Positions 1 through 6,248 are shown, numbered from the stretch's first letter. The stretch is 6,677 nucleotides of DNA from an uncultured Eubacteriales bacterium (GCA_900542425.1 UQNQ01000042.1:1-6677), one strand, 5' to 3'. Translations and numbers: made by a program. Notes: a model not told the origin generated them from the sequence alone.

Positions 1-1
1 A

Positions 2-214
2 TTTTATGTTTTCAATGCTTTAGTGTATTTTCTTGTGTTTTTTGGAACAGCATTTTCGGCATTTCAAATTGGGAAAATATATGAAAATCAATGGCTATAT
101 TTAATTGGTGTCATTTTGGGAGCTATTTTATCAATTGTATTCATAGCAGTGATTAAGTTTCTATGTATAAAATTTGAAGCTATAGAAGATAAGTCGATGG
201 TTGATAAACAATAA
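2..214 (+). CDS. Small membrane protein, 3' end only (hypothetical)
   Basis: Not recognised as a known family. The frame is open to the left edge, so this is probably the C-terminal 70 or so residues of a longer protein. A GTG at 23 could start a 63-residue protein, but no Shine-Dalgarno sequence precedes it, so I prefer a start outside the window. Two hydrophobic stretches are visible, an aromatic-rich one at the beginning (YFLVFFGTAFSAF) and a second of about 25 residues (from WLYLIGVILGAI onward), joined by a short loop containing KIYENQ. They suggest a membrane hairpin followed by a short charged tail (EAIEDKSMVDKQ). It ends in TAA at 212-214. Base composition is about 29% G+C, far below the genes from lon onward, so its history may differ. 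Function unknown. Confidence 0.5.
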   Translation, partial: FYVFNALVYFLVFFGTAFSAFQIGKIYENQWLYLIGVILGAILSIVFIAVIKFLCIKFEAIEDKSMVDKQ

Positions 215-367
215 GGAGCTATTTTGATGCAACAATAGCGGAAGATCAACTCATGTTAGTAACAGCCGCACCTTAGAGGTGCGGCTGATTCTGTATAAAT
301 TCGGAGGCAATTTTCTGTATGATGACAAAATGAAAAGTAACATATTTATTAAATTTTATTGAAGGTA
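215..367. other. AT-rich intergenic stretch without a convincing gene
   Basis: Nothing here is clearly coding. Tiny frames preceded by Shine-Dalgarno-like sequences are visible. AAGGAG at 213-218 is followed by ATG at 227, which stops after three codons. GGAGG at 303-307 is followed by ATG at 319, which stops after four codons, and an overlapping ATG at 330 gives only ten residues ending at 362. One frame from 208 to 276 reads like the tail of a protein (ending IAEDQLMLVTAAP) but has no start of its own. These may be remnants of decayed genes or chance. The only strong element is the hairpin at 263-287, described separately. No CIRCE or CtsR heat-shock operator was seen here or in the lon leader. 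Confidence 0.5.
263..300 (+). terminator. Terminator-like hairpin upstream of lon
   Basis: An 11-base arm, CAGCCGCACCT (263-273), is perfectly complementary to AGGTGCGGCTG (277-287), with a three-base loop TAG. The stem is GC-rich and would be very stable. The sequence after it (288-300, ATTCTGTATAAAT) is AT-rich but not a clean run of T, so it is an imperfect intrinsic terminator. Its place, between the upstream membrane-protein gene and the lon promoter, fits a role in ending upstream transcription. There is no T-rich tail on the opposite strand, so a bidirectional role is not supported. Confidence 0.6.
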
Positions 368-396
368 TGGAAAAACAGCGAAAAGTATGCTATAAT
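368..396 (+). promoter_or_regulatory. Probable vegetative promoter of the lon operon
   Basis: A perfect -10 hexamer TATAAT (391-396) is preceded by TGC (388-390), the extended -10 motif. TGGAAA at 368-373 matches the -35 consensus TTGACA in four of six positions at the ideal 17-base spacing. Transcription should begin near 402-404, giving a leader of roughly 113 bases before lon. The pattern is that of the housekeeping sigma factor. No CIRCE or CtsR operator overlaps it, so classical heat-shock repression of lon is not indicated by the sequence. Confidence 0.7.
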
Positions 397-448
397 AATT
401 AAAATAGGGATTTTATACATCTACTGTTTTATCAAATTGCTGAATCGA

Positions 449-492
449 ACGCCGGATGTCGGCGTATCACATAAGTACCCTCTCCCGGGTAC
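449..492 (+). promoter_or_regulatory. Two small stem-loops in the lon leader
   Basis: First hairpin: ACGCCG (449-454) pairs with CGGCGT (460-465) around the loop GATGT. Second hairpin: GTACCC (475-480) pairs with GGGTAC (487-492) around the loop TCTCCC. The loop of the second contains CTCCC (482-486), which is complementary to the lon Shine-Dalgarno region GGGAG (500-504). An alternative fold or pseudoknot could therefore mask ribosome binding. The pairings are read directly from the sequence; a regulatory role is inference. Confidence 0.4.
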
Positions 493-496
493 ATGG

Positions 497-504
497 AAAG
501 GGAG
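497..504 (+). promoter_or_regulatory. Ribosome binding site that sets the lon start
   Basis: AAAGGGAG lies 11 bases before ATG 516. It decides against the longer in-frame start at ATG 456, which has no Shine-Dalgarno sequence and would add 20 residues encoded by the structured leader. An in-frame GTG at 504 overlaps the site itself and is therefore unlikely. Confidence 0.7.
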
Positions 505-515
505 TGAAGATAAGT

Positions 516-2912
516 ATGGCAATTACGACAGAAACGATGAAAAAACATACCATGCCCTGTGCGGTTCTGCGCCGCATTGTGGCGTTTCCGGGAATTCCGA
601 TGACGGTGGATATGGATAAGGGCCCGGCCAAACGGATTTTTGAAACGGCAGCAAAGGAAGGAACGCCTGTTTTCCTTGTGTGTCAAAAAAATCCACTGGA
701 GGATGTGACTGATATCGACGGTGTATACTCAGTGGGCGTTATTGCAAGAATCAAGCAGGTTGTTAAAACACAAAGCGGGTTGTTCCGTGCGATTATTGAG
801 CCTCAGATGCGGGCGGTTCTTGCAAGCTTTGATGATGAAAAGCTCCAGACTGCACATATTTTTGAAAAGATTGTCATTGAGGAGGGAACAGAGCTTCGTT
901 CCCGGGCGCTTCTGCGTGAAATTAAGAGCATTATATCAGAGTTTGCAAAATATGCACCGAAATTTTCCAAGGAATTTTGGCTGCTTTTCGATACCATTCG
1001 TGATCTTGGGCAGGCATGCGACTTTGCAGCGGAAAACCTGCTTCCGGAACCTGAGGATAAGCAAAAAATTTTGGAAGAGTTTTCTCCCTGTGCGCGAGCA
1101 GAAAAGCTCGTCAATATGCTAGAAGCGGAAAAAAGCGTGATGGAAGAGCGTGTTCATATCAAGCACGAAGTAGACGAGCGGATGAAGAAAAATCAGCGGG
1201 ACTATTATCTGCGTGAGCAGCTCAAGGTGATTCGTGAGGAACTTGGTGAGGACGAAGAGGATTTTGACGATGATGATATCGGAGAATATTCAGAACGTCT
1301 TGCCAAAGGAAATTATCCGGAGAATGTCAAAAAAGCATTGTCTAAAGAAATCCGGCGCTTGTCCCGCGTACCGTTTGGCTCAGCGGAAAACACAGTAATC
1401 CGCAACTATATCGAAACCTGTCTTGAGGTTCCGTTTTCGACCTCCACAGAGGAAAGAATCGACATTCCGGAAGTAAAAAAGATTCTGGACGATGATCATG
1501 AGGGGTTGGATAAGGTTAAGGAGAGGATCATTGAATATCTTGCCGCGCTGAAATTGAATCCCGATTTGCGGGGACAGATCATCTGTCTTGTCGGACCGCC
1601 CGGAACGGGAAAAACTTCGATTGCGACTTCCATAGCAAAAGCGACAAACAGAAAATTTGTCCGTGTTTCTTTGGGCGGCGTACATGACGAAGCGGAAATC
1701 CGAGGCCACCGGAAAACTTATATCGGTTCCATGCCGGGCAGAATCATCAATGCGCTTATCGAGGCCAAAAGCAACAATCCGCTTATTTTGCTGGATGAGA
1801 TTGATAAGATGGCGAGCGATATGCGCGGGGATCCCGCTTCCGCTATGCTTGAGGTCCTTGACCGAGAACAGAATAAGACGTTTCGGGACAATTTTATTGA
1901 GCTTCCCGTTGATCTTTCCAACTGTATGTTCATTACAACGGCAAATAGTCTTGATACCGTTGCGCGTCCGCTTTTGGATCGTATGGAAGTGATTGAACTT
2001 CACGCTTATACGCGCTCGGAAAAATTTGCGATTGCACGACGCCATTTGGTACCCAAACAGATGAAAAAGCACGGGCTGCTTGCGCGCATGTTCAAGATGG
2101 ACGACGCATCGATTTATGAATTGATTGATTGTTATACAAGAGAAGCCGGTGTGCGCGGATTGGAACGCTGTATTGAAAAATGCTGCCGCCGCGCTGCCAA
2201 AATCATTTCCTGCGGCGAGAAAAAAAGTGTGCGCATTACTTTGAAAAATCTAGGTGCTTTTGTCGGGGAACAGAAACTTCCGCGTGACCGAGTTTCTGAA
2301 GAAAACGAAATCGGAATCGTAAACGGAATGGCGTGGACGGAGCTTGGCGGGGATCTGCTTCGAATTGAAGCGGTTGCTTTGCCCGGTACCGGACGGCTTG
2401 AACTGACGGGGTCGCTTGGTGATGTGATGAAAGAGTCAGCTAAGGCGGCAATCAGCTACATACGGCGGCTTTCACCAAAGCTTGGGATAGACGAGGATTT
2501 TTATAAAACAAAGGATATCCATATTCATGTTCCGGAGGGAGCTGTTCCCAAAGACGGACCGTCTGCCGGGGTGACGATGGTAACTGCACTTGCCAGTGAG
2601 CTTTGTAAAATTCCGGTGCGCCGTGATGTGGCAATGACGGGAGAGATCACGCTTCACGGAAAAGTGATGGCGATAGGCGGACTTCGGGAAAAAACCATGG
2701 CGGCATATCTTGCCGGCGTGCGAACCATCCTCATTCCGAAAGACAATGAATGCGATATTGCAGAAATTGCCGACGAAGTCAAATCTGCTGTTCAGATACG
2801 GACAGTATCATCCGTCGATGAAGTGCTGGCTATCGCACTTGAACACTCTCCCTTGGAAAAGAAACGAAAAAAAGAGGGAAAACATGCTCAATACACAGAA
2901 TGCCGTCCTTAA
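516..2912 (+). CDS. lon: ATP-dependent Lon protease (LonA type)
   Basis: Cytoplasmic hexameric AAA+ serine protease that unfolds and degrades damaged and short-lived regulatory proteins. The 798 residues match the usual LonA length. The N-terminal substrate-binding LON domain covers about residues 12-200 (AFPGIP near its start), followed by a helical, acidic region rich in E and D. The AAA+ module has Walker A GPPGTGKT (360-367), Walker B LILLDEID (423-430) and the TANSLDT/LLDRMEVI region. The C-terminal peptidase carries PKDGPSAG with catalytic Ser683, and GGLREK with catalytic Lys726, spaced 43 residues apart as in E. coli Lon (Ser679/Lys722). Start ATG 516 is chosen on its Shine-Dalgarno sequence. 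The last 29 bases overlap engB, so the basic tail (KKRKKEGKH) is partly shaped by the next gene's ribosome site. Odd points: no clpX or second lon directly upstream, and a cysteine cluster at 552-566. Appears intact and active. Confidence 0.97.
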   Translation: MAITTETMKKHTMPCAVLRRIVAFPGIPMTVDMDKGPAKRIFETAAKEGTPVFLVCQKNPLEDVTDIDGVYSVGVIARIKQVVKTQSGLFRAIIEPQMRAVLASFDDEKLQTAHIFEKIVIEEGTELRSRALLREIKSIISEFAKYAPKFSKEFWLLFDTIRDLGQACDFAAENLLPEPEDKQKILEEFSPCARAEKLVNMLEAEKSVMEERVHIKHEVDERMKKNQRDYYLREQLKVIREELGEDEEDFDDDDIGEYSERLAKGNYPENVKKALSKEIRRLSRVPFGSAENTVIRNYIETCLEVPFSTSTEERIDIPEVKKILDDDHEGLDKVKERIIEYLAALKLNPDLRGQIICLVGPPGTGKTSIATSIAKATNRKFVRVSLGGVHDEAEIRGHRKTYIGSMPGRIINALIEAKSNNPLILLDEIDKMASDMRGDPASAMLEVLDREQNKTFRDNFIELPVDLSNCMFITTANSLDTVARPLLDRMEVIELHAYTRSEKFAIARRHLVPKQMKKHGLLARMFKMDDASIYELIDCYTREAGVRGLERCIEKCCRRAAKIISCGEKKSVRITLKNLGAFVGEQKLPRDRVSEENEIGIVNGMAWTELGGDLLRIEAVALPGTGRLELTGSLGDVMKESAKAAISYIRRLSPKLGIDEDFYKTKDIHIHVPEGAVPKDGPSAGVTMVTALASELCKIPVRRDVAMTGEITLHGKVMAIGGLREKTMAAYLAGVRTILIPKDNECDIAEIADEVKSAVQIRTVSSVDEVLAIALEHSPLEKKRKKEGKHAQYTECRP

Positions 2913-3501
2913 AATAACGGCGGGAAAGGCTTGCCAGTTTCCGAATGACGGTTTGCCGCAGATTGCACTTTCCGGACGTTCCAACGTTGGAAAAAGCTCG
3001 CTTGTCAACGCCTTGCTTGGCAGAAAAAGTTTTGCCCGTACGAGTGCCTCGCCCGGAAAAACAATCACATTGAATTTTTATGAGATAGACCGGAAGTTCT
3101 ATCTTGTCGATCTGCCCGGCTACGGATATGCCAAGCGTTCCGCAGGGAGCCGCCGTGTTTGGGCGGAGCTTACCAACGATTATCTGGAAGCCGGCATGGC
3201 ATGCGCCGTGCTTCAGCTTATCGATTTGAAGGTAGGTCCGACGCAGGATGACATTCTGATGCTTGAATGGCTCAATGCAAATGCGGTTCCGTATCTTGTT
3301 GTGGCAACAAAATCCGATAAGCTCGGTACGACAGAAAAAAACGTGAATTTCAAAGCTTTGGATACGCATCCGCTCCTGAATCCGCCGTATGCGGCGGAGA
3401 AAATTCGAACGGTGATGTTTTCTTCCCGGACGGGAACCGGAAAAAGTGAGCTTCTTTCGGCAATTTCTGGGTATATTGGGGAAGCATCTCCGAAAAAATA
3501 A
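2884..3501 (+). CDS. engB: Ribosome biogenesis GTPase EngB (YsxC/YihA)
   Basis: TrmE-Era-EngA-EngB-Septin family GTPase that binds the maturing 50S subunit; essential in Bacillus. The 205 residues fit the family length (about 195-210). G motifs in order: G1 GRSNVGKSS (31-39), a G2 region with Thr60 and Thr62 in SPGKTITLNFYE, G3 DLPGYGYA (76-83), G4 TKSDKL (142-147; Ser replaces the commoner Ala) and G5-like FSSRTGTGKSEL (179-190). All nucleotide-contact residues look intact. Start ATG 2884 is preceded by GAGGG at 2874-2878 and sits 29 bases inside the end of lon, suggesting translational coupling. An earlier in-frame ATG at 2710 lies deep in lon and would add 58 unrelated residues, so it is rejected. 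The lon-engB order is a conserved Firmicutes pair. Confidence 0.96.
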   Translation: MLNTQNAVLKITAGKACQFPNDGLPQIALSGRSNVGKSSLVNALLGRKSFARTSASPGKTITLNFYEIDRKFYLVDLPGYGYAKRSAGSRRVWAELTNDYLEAGMACAVLQLIDLKVGPTQDDILMLEWLNANAVPYLVVATKSDKLGTTEKNVNFKALDTHPLLNPPYAAEKIRTVMFSSRTGTGKSELLSAISGYIGEASPKK

Positions 3502-3522
3502 CTTCACAAAGGATTCCGATAT

Positions 3523-4266
3523 ATGTTGAATATTTTTTCCAATCCCAATGTGCTGGTGACGTATCTTCTGGCAATTCCCGGCGTGCTTCTGGCATTGTCT
3601 GTTCATGAGTGCGCACATGGCTGGATGTCCTATAGGCTTGGAGATCCCACCGCGAGAAATCTCGGAAGATTGACGTTAAATCCGATTAAGCATATTGACA
3701 TCATGGGCCTTATCTGTATGGTGCTTTTCCGTTTTGGCTGGGCAAAACCGGTTCCTGTCAACGCGCGTTATTATAAAAAGCCGCGCCGCGATATGGCGTT
3801 GGTTGCCGCAGCAGGTCCGCTGTCCAATCTTATCATGTGCATTTTGGGAATGCTGCTTTTGTATCTTTCTTATCTTATCTATTCTGTGACGGCTGCGGAA
3901 CCGATTCTTTTTTCCGATCTTCTGGGCAGGGCTCTTTACAGTTTGCCTCCGGAAACCACGGTGCTGTCTGTAAAGCTGATGTATCTGCTTTTCGTATTTC
4001 TGCTGCAGTTTTCTCTTCTGAATGTGAGTTTGGCGGTTTTTAACCTATTGCCGATTCCGCCGCTTGACGGCTCCCGGATTGCCTATATCTTTTTGCCGAC
4101 AAACTTGTATTTCGGCATCATGAGATATGAAAAATATATTATGATCGCGATGTTTGTGCTGCTTTGGCTTGGCGCTTTCAGCAATATTCTCGGAACGGTA
4201 TCCGCATGGCTCCTCAACGGAATTATATGGCTTATCGAGCGTTTGCCGTTTTTCCGTTTCCCATAG
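3523..4266 (+). CDS. Site-2 protease family intramembrane metalloprotease (peptidase M50)
   Basis: Membrane zinc protease of the M50 family, the compact type without a PDZ domain (similar in kind to Bacillus YwhC). The zinc-binding motif HECAH (28-32) lies at the end of the first hydrophobic segment, and the third ligand is expected to be Asp182 in NLLPIPPLDG (174-183). Other family landmarks are GDPTARNLGRLTLNPIKHID (40-59), FGWAKPVPVN (71-80) and AAAGPLSN (95-102). At least four further hydrophobic stretches follow, at roughly 59-72, 92-120, 150-180 and 206-230. At 247 residues it is slightly longer than the commonest forms. Start ATG 3523 follows AAAGGA at 3508-3513. It lies 21 bases after engB and 39 before scpA. 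Substrate unknown; all catalytic residues seem present. Confidence 0.9.
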   Translation: MLNIFSNPNVLVTYLLAIPGVLLALSVHECAHGWMSYRLGDPTARNLGRLTLNPIKHIDIMGLICMVLFRFGWAKPVPVNARYYKKPRRDMALVAAAGPLSNLIMCILGMLLLYLSYLIYSVTAAEPILFSDLLGRALYSLPPETTVLSVKLMYLLFVFLLQFSLLNVSLAVFNLLPIPPLDGSRIAYIFLPTNLYFGIMRYEKYIMIAMFVLLWLGAFSNILGTVSAWLLNGIIWLIERLPFFRFP

Positions 4267-4277
4267 TAAAATCAACA

Positions 4278-4292
4278 TGCCGCCTGTCGGCA
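4278..4292 (+). promoter_or_regulatory. Small stem-loop between the M50 gene and scpA
   Basis: TGCCG (4278-4282) pairs with CGGCA (4288-4292) around the loop CCTGT, ending two bases before the scpA Shine-Dalgarno sequence. With no T-run behind it, it is not a terminator. It might influence scpA translation or mRNA stability, but with five base pairs it could equally be chance. Confidence 0.25.
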
Positions 4293-4294
4293 AC

Positions 4295-4299
4295 GGAGG
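4295..4299 (+). promoter_or_regulatory. Ribosome binding site that sets a TTG start for scpA
   Basis: A consensus GGAGG lies six bases before TTG 4306. This spacing, together with the match of the following residues to the ScpA N-terminus, supports the non-ATG start. The next in-frame ATG (4384) would remove the conserved GPLELLL segment. Confidence 0.75.
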
Positions 4300-4305
4300 T
4301 TTATC

Positions 4306-5082
4306 TTGGAACAGCTTGTTTTTAAGACCGAAATTTATGAAGGTCCGCTTGAGCTTTTGCTTGCGCTGATCTCCAAGAATAAAATGGATATACTGGATAT
4401 TAAAATCACGCCGATTTTCGAACAGTATATGGCGTATGTTGAAATGATGAAGCAGATGGACATGGAGGTAGCGGGCGAGTTTATCACGATGGCATCTGAG
4501 CTGATGTATATTAAGAGCCGGATGCTTCTGCCAAAACAGGAGACGGAAGAAGATCCCCGTGAAGAACTTGTCCGTGTACTGATGGAATATAAGACGGCCA
4601 AAGAAGCAGCTCTCTGGCTTTCCGACAGAGAAAAGAGCTTCGCAGGGCGGTTTGAAAAGGATACCGATGAAATCAAGCCGGATCATGGGATCCCGGATAC
4701 CATGGAAATTGCGCTTTTGACGGGAGCTTTGGAAAAACTGCTTTTTCGCATGGGAGAACGGAAGCGGGAAGCGGAAGAAAACCGTCCGATGGATAGAATC
4801 ACTCCGCTCATCGCGCGTCATGTCGTGCCGGTATCGGAAAAAATCGTATCGGTAATGCGGTTTCTGTACCGTAAACATCGGGTGCATTTTGACGAATTGT
4901 TTGACGATGTGTCCAGTCGATCGGAAATCGTTGCGATTTTTTATGCCGTTCTTGAGCTTCTCAAGGCAGAACGAATTATGCTTCAAAAGGATTTGGGAGA
5001 TACCGTAAGCTCGAATGTAATTTTAAGTTTGAATTCTGAGCATAAGCGAAAAAAAACGGAGGTGACTGCGAATGCCGGATGA
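4306..5082 (+). CDS. scpA: Segregation and condensation protein A (kleisin)
   Basis: Kleisin subunit of the Smc-ScpAB condensin; it bridges the Smc heads and binds a ScpB dimer to compact and segregate the chromosome. 258 residues, close to the family norm of about 240-260. The N-terminal Smc-neck-binding domain is recognisable by YEGPLELLLALI (11-22; Glu16 where Asp is commoner), MDILDIKIT (27-35) and a helix with EFITMASELMYIKSRMLLP (58-76). A variable acidic and charged middle follows. The C-terminal winged helix (about 176-235) contains VSEKIVSVMRFLY and VLELLKAERIMLQ. The TTG start is chosen for its strong GGAGG and because it preserves the conserved N-terminus; TTG may lower expression. 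It overlaps scpB by 11 bases, fitting coupled production of partner subunits. Confidence 0.95.
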   Translation: MEQLVFKTEIYEGPLELLLALISKNKMDILDIKITPIFEQYMAYVEMMKQMDMEVAGEFITMASELMYIKSRMLLPKQETEEDPREELVRVLMEYKTAKEAALWLSDREKSFAGRFEKDTDEIKPDHGIPDTMEIALLTGALEKLLFRMGERKREAEENRPMDRITPLIARHVVPVSEKIVSVMRFLYRKHRVHFDELFDDVSSRSEIVAIFYAVLELLKAERIMLQKDLGDTVSSNVILSLNSEHKRKKTEVTANAG

Positions 5083-5626
5083 GGAAAAAACGCTTACCCG
5101 TGAAGAGATCAAACGGATTCTGGAAGCGATTTTATTTGCGTCCGGACATCCTGTTACTTTTGCCAAGCTTTCTGAAGTGATCGGCGTTCCGGAGGAAGAA
5201 ATCCGACAGATTACATCGGAATATGCGGAGGAATATGAAACCTGCGGGCTTCCGAGAGGGATTCAGCTCCTGACGCTCGGCAAGGCATGTCAGCTTGTTA
5301 CCAAGGAAGTTTTTTCTGAATATATCAAAGCGGCGCTCGGTATTCGGGACGGGGGAAATCTTTCCAAGGCATCGCTGGAGACGCTGGCTATTATCGCCTA
5401 CAATCAGCCGGTGACACGCGCCTATATTGATCAGGTGCGCGGCGTGGACAGTTCTTACTCGGTCGGTGTTCTTGTGGAACGCGAACTGATTGAAGAGAAG
5501 GGGCGGATGGATGTGCCGGGACGCCCTCGTCTTTATGGTACAACGGAAGCATTTCTCAGAGTATTCGGGCTATCGGATTTATCGGAGCTTCCGCCTTTGC
5601 CGCTTGCGGACGGCGGAACGCTATGA
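5072..5626 (+). CDS. scpB: Segregation and condensation protein B (kite subunit)
   Basis: Dimerising kite protein that binds the middle of ScpA in the Smc condensin. 184 residues, within the usual 170-200. Two winged-helix domains are apparent: the first at about 10-80 (EEIKRILEAILFASGHPVT), the second at about 95-165 with the signature LSKASLETLAIIAYNQPV (97-114), then TRAYIDQVRGVDSS and PGRPRLYGTT (149-158), and ending in the typical FLRVFGL. Start ATG 5072 has a near-perfect GGAGGTGA at 5058-5065 with six-base spacing, located inside the end of scpA. Its stop overlaps the next start as ATGA (5623-5626). The C-terminal tail after FGLSDLSELPP is short. Confidence 0.95.
   Translation: MPDEEKTLTREEIKRILEAILFASGHPVTFAKLSEVIGVPEEEIRQITSEYAEEYETCGLPRGIQLLTLGKACQLVTKEVFSEYIKAALGIRDGGNLSKASLETLAIIAYNQPVTRAYIDQVRGVDSSYSVGVLVERELIEEKGRMDVPGRPRLYGTTEAFLRVFGLSDLSELPPLPLADGGTL
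5589..5618 (+). promoter_or_regulatory. Hairpin enclosing the weak ribosome site of the DUF2953 gene
   Basis: TTCCGCC (5589-5595) is perfectly complementary to GGCGGAA (5612-5618), with a smaller CCG/CGG pairing possible inside the loop. The right arm is the only Shine-Dalgarno-like sequence before ATG 5623, so the fold would hide it until ribosomes finishing scpB open it. The pairing is seen; the coupling role is inferred. The hairpin lies wholly within scpB coding sequence and has no T-run, so it is not a terminator. Confidence 0.4.
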
Positions 5627-6228
5627 CGGGGCTTTTCATTGTCCTCATTGTGCTTCTGTTTTTTGTTTTTCTTTTCACTGTTCCTGTGCATGTGACGGTT
5701 ATGGCGGATGAGGATGTGCGGGTTTGGCTGAGAGTGCTTCTTATCCGGATTCCGATTTTTCCGGCATCTCGAAAGAAGCGCGCGAAAAAGAAGAAACAAC
5801 AGCGAAAAAAAGAATCCGAAAAACAGAAAGCGAAAAAAAAGCCTGAGACTGGGAAGAAAAATATTTTGCATATGATACGTCTGGTCGCGAGAATTGCGTC
5901 TGTTGTCATGAAAAAGCTGTCCCATCATTTGAGAATACGATTACAGGCATATGAAATTTCCGTTGCAACAGGTGATGCGGCTAAAACAGCTGTCCTTTAC
6001 GGTGCAGTAGCGGGACTCTCGAGCAATTTCATTGAGGTTTTGAGAAATACGATGAATTTTAAAGTGAAAAAAAGTGCGCCGGTAGGTGTTTATGCGGATT
6101 TTGTCGGTGAAAAGACAAGAGCAAAAATTAAAATTGATTTTTCCATCAATCTGTGGGGGGCGCTGGCAACGCTTCTTGCGGCGGGAATTGCATTTGTTAA
6201 AAATAAAAGCAGAATGACTGAGCATTAG
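5623..6228 (+). CDS. DUF2953 domain protein (YtfI-like)
   Basis: Protein of unknown function, recognised as DUF2953 by its architecture, the segment VATGDAAKTAVLYG (114-127) and its position directly before a GerW gene, as with ytfI-ytfJ in Bacillus. 201 residues: an N-terminal hydrophobic anchor (3-24), a short segment ending in LLIRIPIFP (39-47), a very basic linker (about 50-79, mostly K, R, Q and E), an amphipathic region, the conserved core (about 100-175), and a second hydrophobic stretch (177-192) before a short tail. It is probably attached to the cytoplasmic membrane; which side the core faces cannot be settled from sequence. The start overlaps the scpB stop by four bases and has only a weak GGCGGA ribosome site, so translation probably depends on scpB. 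The linker is encoded by an A-rich tract with an eight-A run at 5833-5840. Confidence 0.8.
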   Translation: MTGLFIVLIVLLFFVFLFTVPVHVTVMADEDVRVWLRVLLIRIPIFPASRKKRAKKKKQQRKKESEKQKAKKKPETGKKNILHMIRLVARIASVVMKKLSHHLRIRLQAYEISVATGDAAKTAVLYGAVAGLSSNFIEVLRNTMNFKVKKSAPVGVYADFVGEKTRAKIKIDFSINLWGALATLLAAGIAFVKNKSRMTEH

Positions 6229-6248
6229 AAAGAGAGGAATCACGGGTT

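Noticed and set aside
359..364. TTGAAG as the -35 element for the lon promoter
   Set aside because: It lies 26 bases from TATAAT, too far for a normal promoter; TGGAAA at 368-373 has the correct 17-base spacing.
456..515. In-frame ATG 20 codons upstream of the chosen lon start
   Set aside because: It has no ribosome site, the added residues do not resemble a Lon N-terminus, and the DNA forms the leader hairpins. ATG 516 has a well-placed AAAGGGAG.
1380..2072. 230-residue minus-strand frame opposite the Lon AAA+ domain
   Set aside because: Shadow of strongly conserved coding sequence, with no ribosome site or recognisable domain.
3381..3398. Seven-base-pair hairpin (TCCGCCG with CGGCGGA, loop TATG) within engB
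   Set aside because: It encodes an ordinary stretch of EngB (PPYAAE) and has no T-run, so it is not supported as a terminator or regulator.
2830..3618. 262-residue minus-strand frame opposite engB
   Set aside because: Shadow of engB, whose G motifs are all intact on the plus strand; no family resemblance on the minus strand.
4045..4986. 313-residue reading frame on the minus strand across the M50 gene end and scpA
   Set aside because: It lies opposite two well-supported genes and gives a low-complexity H/F/K/R-rich product with no recognisable domain.
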